Positions 1 through 9,225 of a DNA stretch of 64,000 bases are shown one piece after another. Source of the stretch: Blasia pusilla (Eukaryota > Marchantiophyta > Marchantiopsida > Blasiales). The stretch spans positions 37,324,001 through 37,388,000 of the forward strand of contig CM114273.1 of the NCBI GenBank assembly GCA_050084515.1, given 5' to 3'. How positions within the stretch are numbered: the first letter of the stretch is position 1; the number at the start of each line of letters is the position of its first letter. The notes beneath the pieces are model-generated. The model worked only from the letters and a program-made list of their open reading frames with translations, did not search any database and was not told the DNA's origin. Position numbers and translations under genes: made by a program.

Positions 1-1113
1 GAGGCTGAAGAAATCATAGACTAGATCAAATGTACATTTCTGAGCTTCCTTCGGATGTAATAAAGGACAAGATTTTTTCAAACGATAATGATGTTTGTAA
101 AATTTTGCTGAATATTTTTTTTGGACTTGTCGATTGTTTTCGTCTAGCTACTCAGAATGTTTATTTTCCAACCCGTCTGATTTCGATGGGTTGCAACTTT
201 TCACTTTTTCACCACTGCAACTTTTTAACCATTTCCAAGCAACGTGTCGGATTCTGACAGGTTGGCTGCTTGAGTGATAGGACTCTTTCCCTGTAAGACC
301 AACTTCTGAGCCATTATGGCGGGCTTCTTCACTTTTGGCTCGTTCCCCTAGTATTGTCAAACCAGTCGTAGGCTTCTTTTCTTCTATAAGATGTTCTGGA
401 TTCCTACTACCTGTCGGATTGCCATTTCAGATTCCCAACCAATTGGATTTTTGTGGATGCAAAGTGGAATGGAATCACTCTGAAAATCTTTCCTTTATTA
501 TGGTGAGCTTGCTTGTAAGGGATGCAAGCCATCTAATTCCGACGGGTTGTAAGAGTTGCAACCTGTAAAATTCCGACGGGTTGGGAGAGGTGCAGCTTTC
601 GGTTTCTCAGATTTAGGATCTGAATGAAGGGACATCAGTTCCTCTTTACTCCATACAGGTAACAATCTTTTGGTTCAATTATTGTCTCCCGTGTTCACAT
701 TTCACAAAGTTGGTCTTTATTTGAACCTTTCATTGAGATGAGATTGCTACTTCTGGTCAAATTATGTGCCAATGGTCCTCCAACAAAAATACTCGTGGGC
801 ACAACTTACTGTAGACTGAGACAGGCAATGTGAAGAAACTTAGGCTCATATGGAGAGTGATGGAAAAATATTTGTAGTGGTCTTATGAAGTCTACTTGTT
901 TTTCGCCCCCTGGAAAAAGGAGGTTTCTTTAGGCCCGAATGTGGACCACTACCTACTCTCTTCTAAAGATTTCATGAATTTGAAAGCAAACAAAAATTTC
1001 AAATATGTCAAAAAGTTTTGAAGAGAGGAGGAAAATTTGGCCCTTTTTTTTGAAGAGAGACTCTCCTCTCTTTCTCTCCTATCTTCCTCTCTCCTGCCAG
1101 AATACCAACCCCC
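1..1113 (+). mobile_element. MULE-family right-terminal fragment, copy 1
   Basis: Sequence here is closely related to 4,080-5,047 and, in reverse complement, to 27,601-28,450. Shared stretches include the GGATGTAATAAAGGACAAGA block near 55, the CTGTCGGATTGCCATTT block near 410 and the purine/pyrimidine-rich tail at 950-1,113. The fragment ends in CCAACCCCC, the reverse complement of the terminus seen at 27,601 in the complete copy. It is cut by the left window edge. It holds scattered half-palindromes of the CAACCCGTCGG type (about 165-205 and 535-585). No intact gene is visible. Confidence 0.7.
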
Positions 1114-1967
1114 TATGGGTGAATCATCACTCATAAGAGTAGCATCACGTACCCTGCGACGCAACTCTCTATCCAAGATCCCATACCAAAACTGGATTGC
1201 CTGAGCCTCAATCACACCCTAGGTAACTGAAATCAAGCGTCGCATACAAGTGTATGCCTCATGAAGACTCTCACCAGTTTTTGCTCAAATTCCTGAAGAC
1301 TCCTTAACTTCTCTGTCTTCACTCCCTCATAGTTCTTCTTCAACCTCTTGAAGAACTCTGCAACCGGGATGAACGATGGTGGGGCACTAGTACCTCCACT
1401 AGAACCCCCACTGGTACCCCCACTCCGGCTCGTACTAGTACCACTCAACGTCTGGCTGGCTGACACACTAGTAGCACTACTACCAATACCACCATGGGTG
1501 ATAGACACATAGCTTGGAGACCAATATTTTCTCCACGCCTCAATCTCAGCAACATGGTCCCTCAAAAACACATGGTAATCGTCCATGGGTGGTCCCTCCA
1601 AGTGCTGAAACAACCTCTTCCAAGCCAAGAAGGGTGTAAACAATGTGGCGCTCCGCAACATCTGCATATCACACCACGTATCAAACTCTTGAATGAAGTC
1701 CTCCAACTCAATGGTGCCCACTGCACCCGAGTATTGTCGTGGGCCCTTGATGGCCCCATATATCCCGTCCATGTCCCAAATCAATGGAGCTGCAACACTC
1801 GATAACAACGTAGAAGACTCGGTGTTTGGAACACCCTCGTCCTCCTCTTTATCAACCGTCGGAAATGGAAATGGTAGCCGATACCTCAATCCACTCCGTG
1901 TAAAACCACCAATGTCCGTACCACGGTCCCCAACTAGACCACCAAACAACTCCGTGATGACCAACAC
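1114..1967 (-). pseudogene. Ty3/gypsy gag fragment
   Basis: Read right to left, this encodes a gag-like protein starting near 1,967. A Ser/Gly/Thr-rich stretch is followed by a block containing KTEKLRSLQEFEQKL, then RRLISVT and EAQAIQFWYGILDRELRRR. This is the capsid-type region of a plant Ty3/gypsy gag. The reading frame shifts near 1,272 and a TAG replaces an expected Gln codon just after RRLISVT. The frame ends abruptly after MSDDSPIGG, where the MULE terminus begins, so the MULE inserted into this gag. I infer the family from the run of conserved gag residues; no zinc knuckle is present in the surviving part. Confidence 0.6.
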
Positions 1968-3120
1968 CGATGCCGCACCACCACCAAATCACCATCACTA
2001 AGTAACCAAGTGACGTCAATATCGCTGTACTATTCTAGCTCTACTAGCTATGGGTGTGGGAAACCTAACCTATCATCACCACAAGAAGCCTCCCACGGTC
2101 TACTTGTCATCACTCCAGCCTCACTACCGGTAGCACACAGGAGTAAAACTACTCTGGAAATCAGCGTCAACCCTAACGATGGGCGCGCAAGCAAGAAGCA
2201 ACAATGGAGGGGATCCAAACACAAGAAGTCCAACGACAACCTTCCAATCGCAAATGGGAATCAAGGTAACACAATCCACCAAACGTGGCGCCCCATGAAT
2301 CCACAGAACCCACCACACAATTCTAACGCAATAGCTACTCTGCCGTTGGTCGATGACATGCTAGTCGCACTTGCAGCACCTGAAAATATCACCTGCATGG
2401 AGGCTACACTGTACTATGCGCTAGAAGTCCATCAACCAAAAACCCGAGATGCATAAAGCGCCTAACACATCTCCAAACAACACCAAATGAGCTACACGAG
2501 TGTGTACACTGGCATAGTTAAGAACTCAGCAGTTAAGCGTCTTCCAGGAAAAATAGCCCAAAGATGGGTGACCAGTTATGCAACACTCAAATCACAAATC
2601 CTGCAAAAACTGCCTCACACCCAAGCAAGCATGCTTGCTTGCTTGCTCCTTGCTCCTTACTCCGCCTCTCACGCCCACTCGCCCCGAGCTACCACGAGTT
2701 GCCTCGAAGCCTCAAAACGCCGAGACATGCCCCGTTCGCCACGCTTCGCTATGGAGAGAGGCCCAACCAGGGCGCCCCCAATGGAATAGGCATCTTCAAC
2801 AACGGACGAGTCACCAACCAACCAGCCCCTTTGATCTGCTGTCCACCATAGCCAGACCTTGAGCTAGTCTGCAAAATTTTGATCAGCAATTACTCCACAA
2901 ATCCACAACCAAATTGAATCTATTTCAACCAGAATTCAATTGGCCACCATAGCTATATCTCCACAAAAAATCAGCTACAACCGAGCTCTATAATCCGAGC
3001 TAAGAATCAGACAAACTTGTTGTCCATACATCTCCAGAATCGCAAATCCGACAACGCTTTCGCGCAGATTCATTCACACAGAAATCCACAACGCTCCACA
3101 CACTCAAGCTGATATCTTCA
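1968..3120. other. Unassigned sequence upstream of the gag fragment
   Basis: About 1.1 kb lying upstream (in the minus-strand sense) of the gag remnant, so plausibly its leader and LTR. Short open stretches exist on both strands, but none has a recognisable domain. A small GCTT-type simple repeat sits near 2,620-2,650. At about 3,120 the sequence switches abruptly to MULE-type sequence, marking a rearrangement breakpoint. Confidence 0.35.
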
Positions 3121-3140
3121 CATGAGATCATAATACTTTG

Positions 3141-3353
3141 CCTTGAGGGAAGGCAGGAACTGTTTGACCTTTGCAAAGAGGCAAAGGCATATTACAACAC
3201 GCTAGTTTGGGCGTACAACTCTCCTCCGAAGCCGAGAGCTCCGGTTCCAAATCCACCATTGGTAGTGAGACCATCGTCACTTCCCACGATTCTGAAAATC
3301 AGGAGGGCAAGGCCGACAGTAATTCTGGAAGAGCTCTGGGATGATGACGAGTG
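3141..3353 (+). pseudogene. C-terminal fragment of the MULE methyltransferase-like ORF
   Basis: A frame ending at the TGA near 3,353 contains LEGRQELFDLCKEAKAYYN, followed by a Pro-rich and basic tail that ends in EELWDDDE. The homologous stretch in the complete MULE (about 29,400 down to 29,160, minus strand) lies just downstream of the motif-I-like block of that element's DNA methyltransferase-like ORF. In beta-class N4/N6 methyltransferases a block that reads out the bound SAM normally follows motif I, and this sequence would fit there. Only the last 70 or so codons survive. The function is inferred from the complete copy, not from this fragment. Confidence 0.4.
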
Positions 3354-3839
3354 AGTTCAAAGAACTCAAAGACCCAGCTTGACTGCAACGTTTGGAGTAA
3401 GGATTTATTTGATGACAAGGCAGAAGAATTCATAGAATAGATCAAATGTACAGTTCCGAGATTCCTTCGGATGTAATAAAGGACAAGATTTTTTTGAACG
3501 ATGATGGTGTTTGTAAAATTTTGCTGAATATCTTTTTTGGTCTTGTCGAATGTGATCGTCTATGTACTCCAAGAGTTTATTTTGCAACCCGTCGGATTCC
3601 CACGGGTTGCAACTTTTCACTTTTTGACCATTGCACCTTTTTAACTACTTCCAAGCAACCTGTCAGATTTTGATAGGTTGAGCTGCGTGAGTGATCGGAC
3701 TCTTTCCCTGTTAGTCCAACTTTACAGGCATTCTTGCGGGCTTCTTCACTTTGGCTCCTTCCCCTAGTATCGTCAAACAAGGCGTAGGCTTCTTCTCTTC
3801 TCTAAGACGTGTTGGATTCCTACTACCTGTCGGATTGCC

Positions 3840-4127
3840 ATGATGGTGTTTCCAAGGACGCAGCAGATATTGATACTGGATGGGTGTCACCTTGTAGAGT
3901 GTACAAGATATACTGCCGAGGAAGGCGGTGGGACTCAAATCAGGTTACATGGGACCGTTATGGTGTACCTAGGGGGGGCAAGGCTCTCAAATTCGCCAAC
4001 ATTTTTTATCCTCGTCTACAATCGGCCAGAGGAGCCACTTGTATCCCTAGACATTCCTTTTGTACAGGAAACTAGGAGAGTTAGGAGTAAATTTGTAGAT
4101 GACAAGGCTGGAGAAATCATAGACTAG
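3840..4127 (+). CDS. Short ORF conserved between MULE copies
   Basis: A 95-codon frame containing CTRYTAEEGGGTQI, MVYLGG and the C-terminal DDKAGEIID before a stop. The related sequence is present in reverse complement at about 28,727-28,430 in the complete MULE, where the RYTA(E/K)EGGGTQI block is kept but the frame is then lost. Another reading frame through the same DNA is also partly open in both copies, so coding status is uncertain. I recognise no domain. It could be a minor element gene, a 3' exon of the methyltransferase-like gene, or chance. Confidence 0.25.
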   Translation: MMVFPRTQQILILDGCHLVECTRYTAEEGGGTQIRLHGTVMVYLGGARLSNSPTFFILVYNRPEEPLVSLDIPFVQETRRVRSKFVDDKAGEIID

Positions 4128-5047
4128 ATCAAATGTACATTTCCGAGCTCCCCTCGGATGTAATAAAGGACAAGATTTCCAGGCAAGCTGTCGGATTACG
4201 ACAAGTTGGCTGCTTGAGTGATCGGACTCTTTCCCTGTGAGACCAAATTTTGAGGCATTGTGGCGGGCTTCTTCACTTTTGGCTCGTTCCCCTAGTATTT
4301 TCAAACCAGTCGTAGGCTTCTTTTCTTCTCTAAGACTTGCTGGATTCCTACTACCTGTCGGATTGCCATTTTGGATTTCCAACCTATTGGATTTTCGTGG
4401 GTGCAGGGTGGAATGGAATCACTTCTCAAAATATTTCCTTTGTTATGGTGAGCTTGCTTGCAAGGGGTGCAAGCCATGTGATTCCGACGGGTTGCAAGAG
4501 TTGCAACCTGTAATATTCCGACGGGTTGGAAGAGGTACAGCTTCTCGGTTTCTCAGATTTAGGATCTGAATGAAGGGACATCAGTTCCTCTTTACTCCAG
4601 ACAGCTAACAATCTTTTGGTTCAATTATCGTCTCCTGTGTTCACATTTCGCAAATTTGGTTTTTATTTGAACCTTTGATTGAGATGAGATTGCTACTTCT
4701 GGTCAAATTATTTGCCAATAGTCCTCCCACAAAAATACCCCTAGGCACAGCTTAATGTAGACTAAGACATGCAATGTGAAGAAACTTAGGCTCACATGGA
4801 GAGTGATGTAGTGGAGTTATGATGTCTACATGTTTTTTGCCCCCTGGAAAAAGGAGGTTTCTTTAGGCCCAAATGTGGACCACTACCTACTCTCTTCTAA
4901 AGATTTCATGAATTTGAAAGCAAACAAAAACTTCAAATATGTCAAAAAAATTTGAAGAGAGGAGGCGGATTTGGCCCTTTTTTTGGAAGAGAGACTCTCC
5001 TCTCTTCCTCTCTTCCTCTCTTCTTCTCTCCTGAATACCAGCCCCCC

Positions 5048-5215
5048 TACTCTCCGTAGCTAATTGGAATTGATCATATTCTGAGTGCAAATCTCCTATC
5101 GAATAGATAGCACAGGCTGCAAAAGCTTCCGCGACTTTATCTATTCTAGGCCCCGCTCCCATATTTCGAATGGTTACCTTATTTTCTGGTTGCATATCTT
5201 GAATGAATCGGAGAG
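5048..5215 (-). pseudogene. Ty3/gypsy reverse transcriptase fragment
   Basis: The minus strand reads LNKVT-type RT sequence (PENKVTIRN, then AEAFAACAIYSIGDLHSEYDQ and FQLATES). This matches the palm region preceding the catalytic block of a plant gypsy lineage whose RT reads SIGDL.S.YDQFQL. The frame stops at the MULE terminus at 5,047. Only about 55 codons remain, so the element is dead. Same strand as the gag remnant at 1.1-2.0 kb; they could derive from one element, but that cannot be shown here. Confidence 0.55.
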
Positions 5216-5904
5216 CTCCTTGTCATGACCATACGGATTATGTCGTAGAGTATAGTGTGCTAGTAGAGGCCATAGCTTATGTAGGGCCGTAGTGTCTAGG
5301 TAGAGATGCGGTTTCATACATAGGGTTGGGGGTTACTCCGTTGAGGATGACTTTTCCAGTAGGGCCCGCTCTTAGGTTGGAGGATATAGTGTGGAGTGCA
5401 CTCAAAGAACAGTTAGTTCTTTGAGTTGAGCATGTTGCGTTGGGAGTTAGCCTTGGTAGTGAGTAGAGCTCTTGGCTATGGTGGTTACCGCAAGCTTCGA
5501 CCTGGATTCTCCCATTGTGGAGTGGGTTTGGCTCGATTGTATGTGATTCTATATGTTTTTATGAGAGAAGGTCTTTCACGAATTTCACTCAAAGAACCGA
5601 AGTAGCTTCGATCGTGGATCAGTAGGATCTAGTTAGGGTTGATTGTGTACTCAGCCGTGGATGTTCGTGGATTGTGGCCTATGTTGGAGGTGTGAATCTG
5701 GTGCGTGGTTGGTTGGGAATGAAGCGCCTTGTTGAGAGCTTTCCAACGCGCTTTAGATCGCTAGATTTTGTCAAGGGAGTTGGAAGTTATCAACGATTTA
5801 ATATTCTGGTTCGTGTTCGACGGTTTTCTGATGTGGAGAGCTTGGAGTGCGGAAGCTCTGTTGAAGTTCATCCAGATTGGGTGAGAGGTTCCTGTAGCTA
5901 CCTA
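5216..5904. other. Unassigned, possibly LTR-derived sequence
   Basis: No convincing gene. A plus-strand frame at 5,674-6,063 is open, but its second half crosses into MULE sequence at about 5,905, so it is chimeric. The stretch GAGAGCTTTCCAACGCGCTTTAG near 5,735 recalls sequence in the putative LTR near 22,990-23,020, hinting at LTR origin. Confidence 0.3.
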
Positions 5905-6059
5905 TTCGTGCCACTCTGCCAGGCGCCTCTGATACTCGCCCCTGAAAGGCCCACTAAGTCAAACACCAAGTCACTTGGCCTTGAGCAGAGCTCGATGAGC
6001 GTTTGCATCAGCGCTGGAGACTTTTCCCTTCCTCCAAGTAAGGGGGTACCATTTTGCAT

Positions 6060-7030
6060 GTAAATTCCCGGGGGGAATTGTATAAACTATCTTAGTTGTA
6101 CCCATTGGAGTATGGATCCACTCGATCAAGTATCTAAAACATTTGGAAGTTGTGCTCGGGCCTTACAAAACAGTAGACAAAGGAGTGGTCCATTTGTAAA
6201 GAAGCAGGTTTGAAACAATGTCAGCAACAAGAAAGAGCTAATTTCAGTATGCAACAACAAGAAAGGTCTACTATCAGTATGGTGACACAATGTGCAACTC
6301 GTCCCCAAAGAACTTCGCTTAACCCCAGAGAACTTAGTTATACTCCTAACATTGGAGTCCGACGGGTTGTTTTACAACCCGTCGGACTCTATGTTAGTGA
6401 TTTTTTTTGCACATGAGCAACCCATCGGAAGGCGACATGTTGCTGGATTAGAGCAGCCCATGGTTGGCTTAGAGCAACCCGTCGCTTTGAGACGGGTTGC
6501 ATCATTCCAAAAATATAAGGAAAAGCATAAGCACTTGCAACCCGTCTGGTTCCGACGGGTTGCATTCACCCAATGGAGACTTGCGGTAAATTTGCAACCC
6601 GTCGCTTTGAGACAAATTGCACCACCAAAGTCTCCAACTCAGACGATCCGACGGGTTGCATGCAAAGATGCAACCCATCGAAGCAAGACAATTTTTATAT
6701 GGATTTAGAGGCCTTACCCGGGTTTGACTCGTCGCCGATCGGAGTGGGTACTCGTTCTTGATGACCCACGATTGCGTCGTCCTCCACTTCAACGACCTCT
6801 TGACGCACTACAGGTTGAGAGCTCATCCTCGCTCCCTCCAATCAAGACCAAGAAACAACCCGTGTCATTGAGATAAGCGATTGCAAAGGAAAACAGGAGC
6901 GCAATCTGGTCATAAGAAAGAGGGACATTCTAGTCTGGGACATTGTCAGACCGATTCTCGTCCTACAAGCGCAACCTAGAGGGCAAATCAGCAACGAGGA
7001 GATCCACCGCCACCTCCTCGACCTCCCCAT
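6060..7030 (-). pseudogene. Methyltransferase-like region, degenerate copy
   Basis: Minus-strand remnant of the C-terminal block seen intact-looking at 29,307-30,491. VAVDLLVADLPSRL is readable near 6,990-7,015, followed by stops and then NVPLSYDQI and GCFLVLIGG. The stretch downstream holds the palindrome cluster (6,354-6,690), then a heavily mutated equivalent of the 29,300-29,670 block. The motif-IV-like sequence reads DLPS in place of the usual DPPW/Y, exactly as in the other copy, so that change predates the duplication. Several in-frame stops mean no product. Confidence 0.45.
6354..6690. repeat. Cluster of six CAACCCGTCGG palindromes
   Basis: Six inverted-repeat units spaced about 55-65 bp apart. 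The clearest is 6,355-6,389, with 16-bp perfect arms (GAGTCCGACGGGTTGT and its complement) around a TTT loop. Others lie near 6,418, 6,476, 6,537, 6,594 and 6,650. The unit is roughly GCAACCCGTCGGA-N-TCCGACGGGTTGC with variable central bases. The same cluster occupies the homologous place at 29,812-30,113. Confidence 0.85.
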
Positions 7031-7037
7031 GGACCGT

Positions 7038-8656
7038 CTAGGGAGCGTGCCCTAAACGTTGAAGCTTCCGTCCCAGCGTTGTCAATTTGTCGATGGCGGG
7101 TGTTGACGCTTGGGAACTCAAACTTTGCAGCTCATCCAGAAGATTCGTACTGTGAATGATGACGCTTGTCCGGATCATTGTTTCTCTATGTCTTCCCAAG
7201 GATGATGGAGTGTATTCCACATCCTGGTCTGCTCCTTGGGACAAACCTGGCACCTCTCGCTTCCGCTTCTCCCGAGTCTGCGGTCGGCTTGTTGGGATCT
7301 CTATTACCTCAGACTCTGGTGGAGTTTTTTTTGCGGAGGACCTGGTCCGACCCTCTCTCCCCGCTCGCCCGGACGATTCCGTATCTCGCCTTGAATTCTC
7401 AACCTCTTTTTTGGAAGACTCGGCCTCGGAATTCTTTGATCCCCTCGCCTTGGCATTGAGACCCGCTGTAGATTTTTCCTTGGCAGTGACGACCTTGGAC
7501 ACCAACTCTACTGTCTCGAGGGCTTGCTCCTCCGCATCTCCTTCAAAAAAGTCTTCAAGCTGCATGAAATTCCGGATGTCGTCCCTACCTGCGGCCACTG
7601 CATCATACACCCGTCAAAGATTGTTATCGGTGATGTCCTCGGGGTCGTTGAAGTCCTGCCACATGGGGCAATTCTCCACCTCCCAATCGAACATGCTTTG
7701 AGCCATCTCCATGTCGTACATGGAAAATGTCTCTCCATCAGGCGGAGAAGCCCACAATTTGTAGGCTGCTTGTATTTTTTGCCGCGTACCTGCATTCTTA
7801 CAATGGACAAGGTACATGAACACCATGCGTTGGGCAGCTCTTAGTCGAGATGCATTGGCCGCTTGCTCCTGAAGATCTCACTTTTTCTTTGCGAAATCCC
7901 TTTTCTTCGCCTCTATTTCTTCATCAAGGTCCACTTGAGGGAGGATGTGATCCTTGAACATCGCCCTGAAGCCTGGGTTTTTTATGGGCTTGTCGCAGAT
8001 GTCATCTTGCCAAAGTTTGAAATCTTCAGGACTCTCCTGGTTTGCTTCCTCCGAACTGGCTCTATTTTTTTCAGCTCCGCTTGGAGACCCACGAGCATGG
8101 ACTTCCCGAGAAGCCGCAACGCGTCCCGGAATGACCATTCACGGAGCCAGTGGGAGATCACTGGATCAGAGACACCCGAAGGATGGTGTGCCACCCTCTT
8201 TTGGGCCTATGTGCCCTCGAGCCTGATTTTCATCAGTCGGATTCTCCTAAATTCCGAAATTCCACACAAGGCAAATTGATGGACGCGGTCGAGAGACACT
8301 TTCTCCCCAATCCAACCCTACGGATCTTCATCCCTCTTCTGCAGGCGCTTGATTATCGCCTTCAGCGCCTTGTAGAAATTTGGGCCAAGTTCGAGGTTGA
8401 GAATGGCGATGTAGCGCCGCATCTTGCTTGCAGTGTACTTCGTAGCTGCACATACTACAGCTTAGATGAACTTAGCACACTCAGAAACAAACACTTTCTC
8501 CCTCTGCTCCAGCTCCAATGAAGCGTTCTTCGCCTGTATCTTCGACCAACAAAGGATTGTCACGACTGCATCTTGGGAAATAAATGTATTTGCCCAAGTA
8601 TTTTTTTTTATTTGAGCCCCCTTCGTCAGCATCTCATTTACAAAGGCGTCGCCCAA
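7038..8656 (-). pseudogene. MULE minus-strand protein, central blocks (degenerate copy)
   Basis: Open pieces at 8,138-7,878, 7,826-7,614 and 7,610-7,038 read in order give parts of the same protein as 32,484-30,656. They include GVSDPVISHWLREWSF and LLGKSMLVGLQAELKKIEP, then KNPGFRAMFKDHILPQVDLD, then ETFSMYDMEMAQSMFDWEVEN, then a Lys/Glu/Ser-rich linker with the basic KREKRKRE cluster (likely nuclear localisation). Reading frame changes separate the pieces. Because this copy lacks the 420-bp insertion of the other copy, it shows that FKDxILPQxDLDEE continues directly into EAKKRDFAKK. I recognise no known family for the central blocks. Confidence 0.5.
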
Positions 8657-8758
8657 GAACCCCTTGTACTATGCCGGGTGAGTCGTTAGCACTTTCTTCA
8701 CCCGATCGAAATCCTAGATCCAGTGGTGGGTGACATTCCCCTCGGATACAATCCTCTA

Positions 8759-9225
8759 AACACAAATCCCTAGCCAACAATCCGAAACCCATGGTTGAAG
8801 CCTAGACCATAAACACTAAACCCTAATCCATAAACCCTAAATCATAAACCCTAAGCCAAAAATCCTAAACCCTAAAACCTAGGCCATAAACCATAAACCC
8901 TAAGCCCTAAACCCTAAACCCTAAACCCTAAACCCTAAGCCAAAAACTTTGAACCCTAAGCCCTAGACCCTAGGCCATAGGCCCTAAACCCTAAACCCAA
9001 AGCCAAACACCCAAAACAATAGAACTTTAGCCATAAACCCTAAACCCTAAGCTAAAAACCCAAAACCATAGAACTTTAGCCATAAACCCTTAGCCCTAAG
9101 TGAATACTAACTTAAAGAAGTATAGAGGAATGTTATTAATCTAAACCCTCAACCCTCCACCCTAAGACATAAACCTTAAACCTTAACCCATAAATCCTAA
9201 ACCCTAAGCCATAAACATTATTGAC
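8759..9225. repeat. Interstitial telomere-like (CCCTAAA)n tract
   Basis: Dense but degenerate CCCTAAA units on the plus strand (the complement of TTTAGGG). There is a run of consecutive perfect units at about 8,906-8,938, and interspersed variants such as CCATAAACC and CCTAAGCC. This is the Arabidopsis-type plant telomere repeat, here internal and strongly mutated. It begins exactly where the MULE fragment ends. It could be an old break-repair scar, a telomere-derived satellite or a subtelomeric fusion. Confidence 0.85.

Larger units (their letters stand above)
3121..5047 (+). mobile_element. MULE-family right-terminal fragment, copy 2
   Basis: This segment matches the reverse complement of 27,601-29,360 in the complete MULE. 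It runs from the end of the methyltransferase-like ORF (3,141-3,353) through a partly duplicated non-coding block (3,410-4,080 and 4,090-4,900 share the GATGACAAGGC...ATCAAATGTACA start) to the terminus GAATACCAGCCCCCC at 5,047. Its left side is truncated at about 3,120. The right flank is a gypsy RT remnant, so this copy also inserted into a retrotransposon. No partner end is visible inside the window. Confidence 0.7.
5905..8758 (+). mobile_element. Internal fragment of the MULE family (degenerate copy)
   Basis: Collinear and same-orientation match to 29,390-32,590 of the complete MULE. It covers the methyltransferase-like block, its palindrome cluster, the Lys/Glu/Ser-rich linker and the conserved central protein block, all coded on the minus strand. 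Homology stops at about 8,758 (CGGATACAATC), where telomere-like repeats begin. Relative to the complete copy this fragment lacks the roughly 420-bp insertion at 31,329-31,750. The left boundary near 5,905 has no recognisable terminus, so this is a truncated piece rather than an insertion with ends. Confidence 0.7.

Noticed and set aside
4887-5195. A 102-codon minus-strand protein
   Set aside because: It is a chimera of the gypsy RT fragment and the MULE terminus, not a gene.
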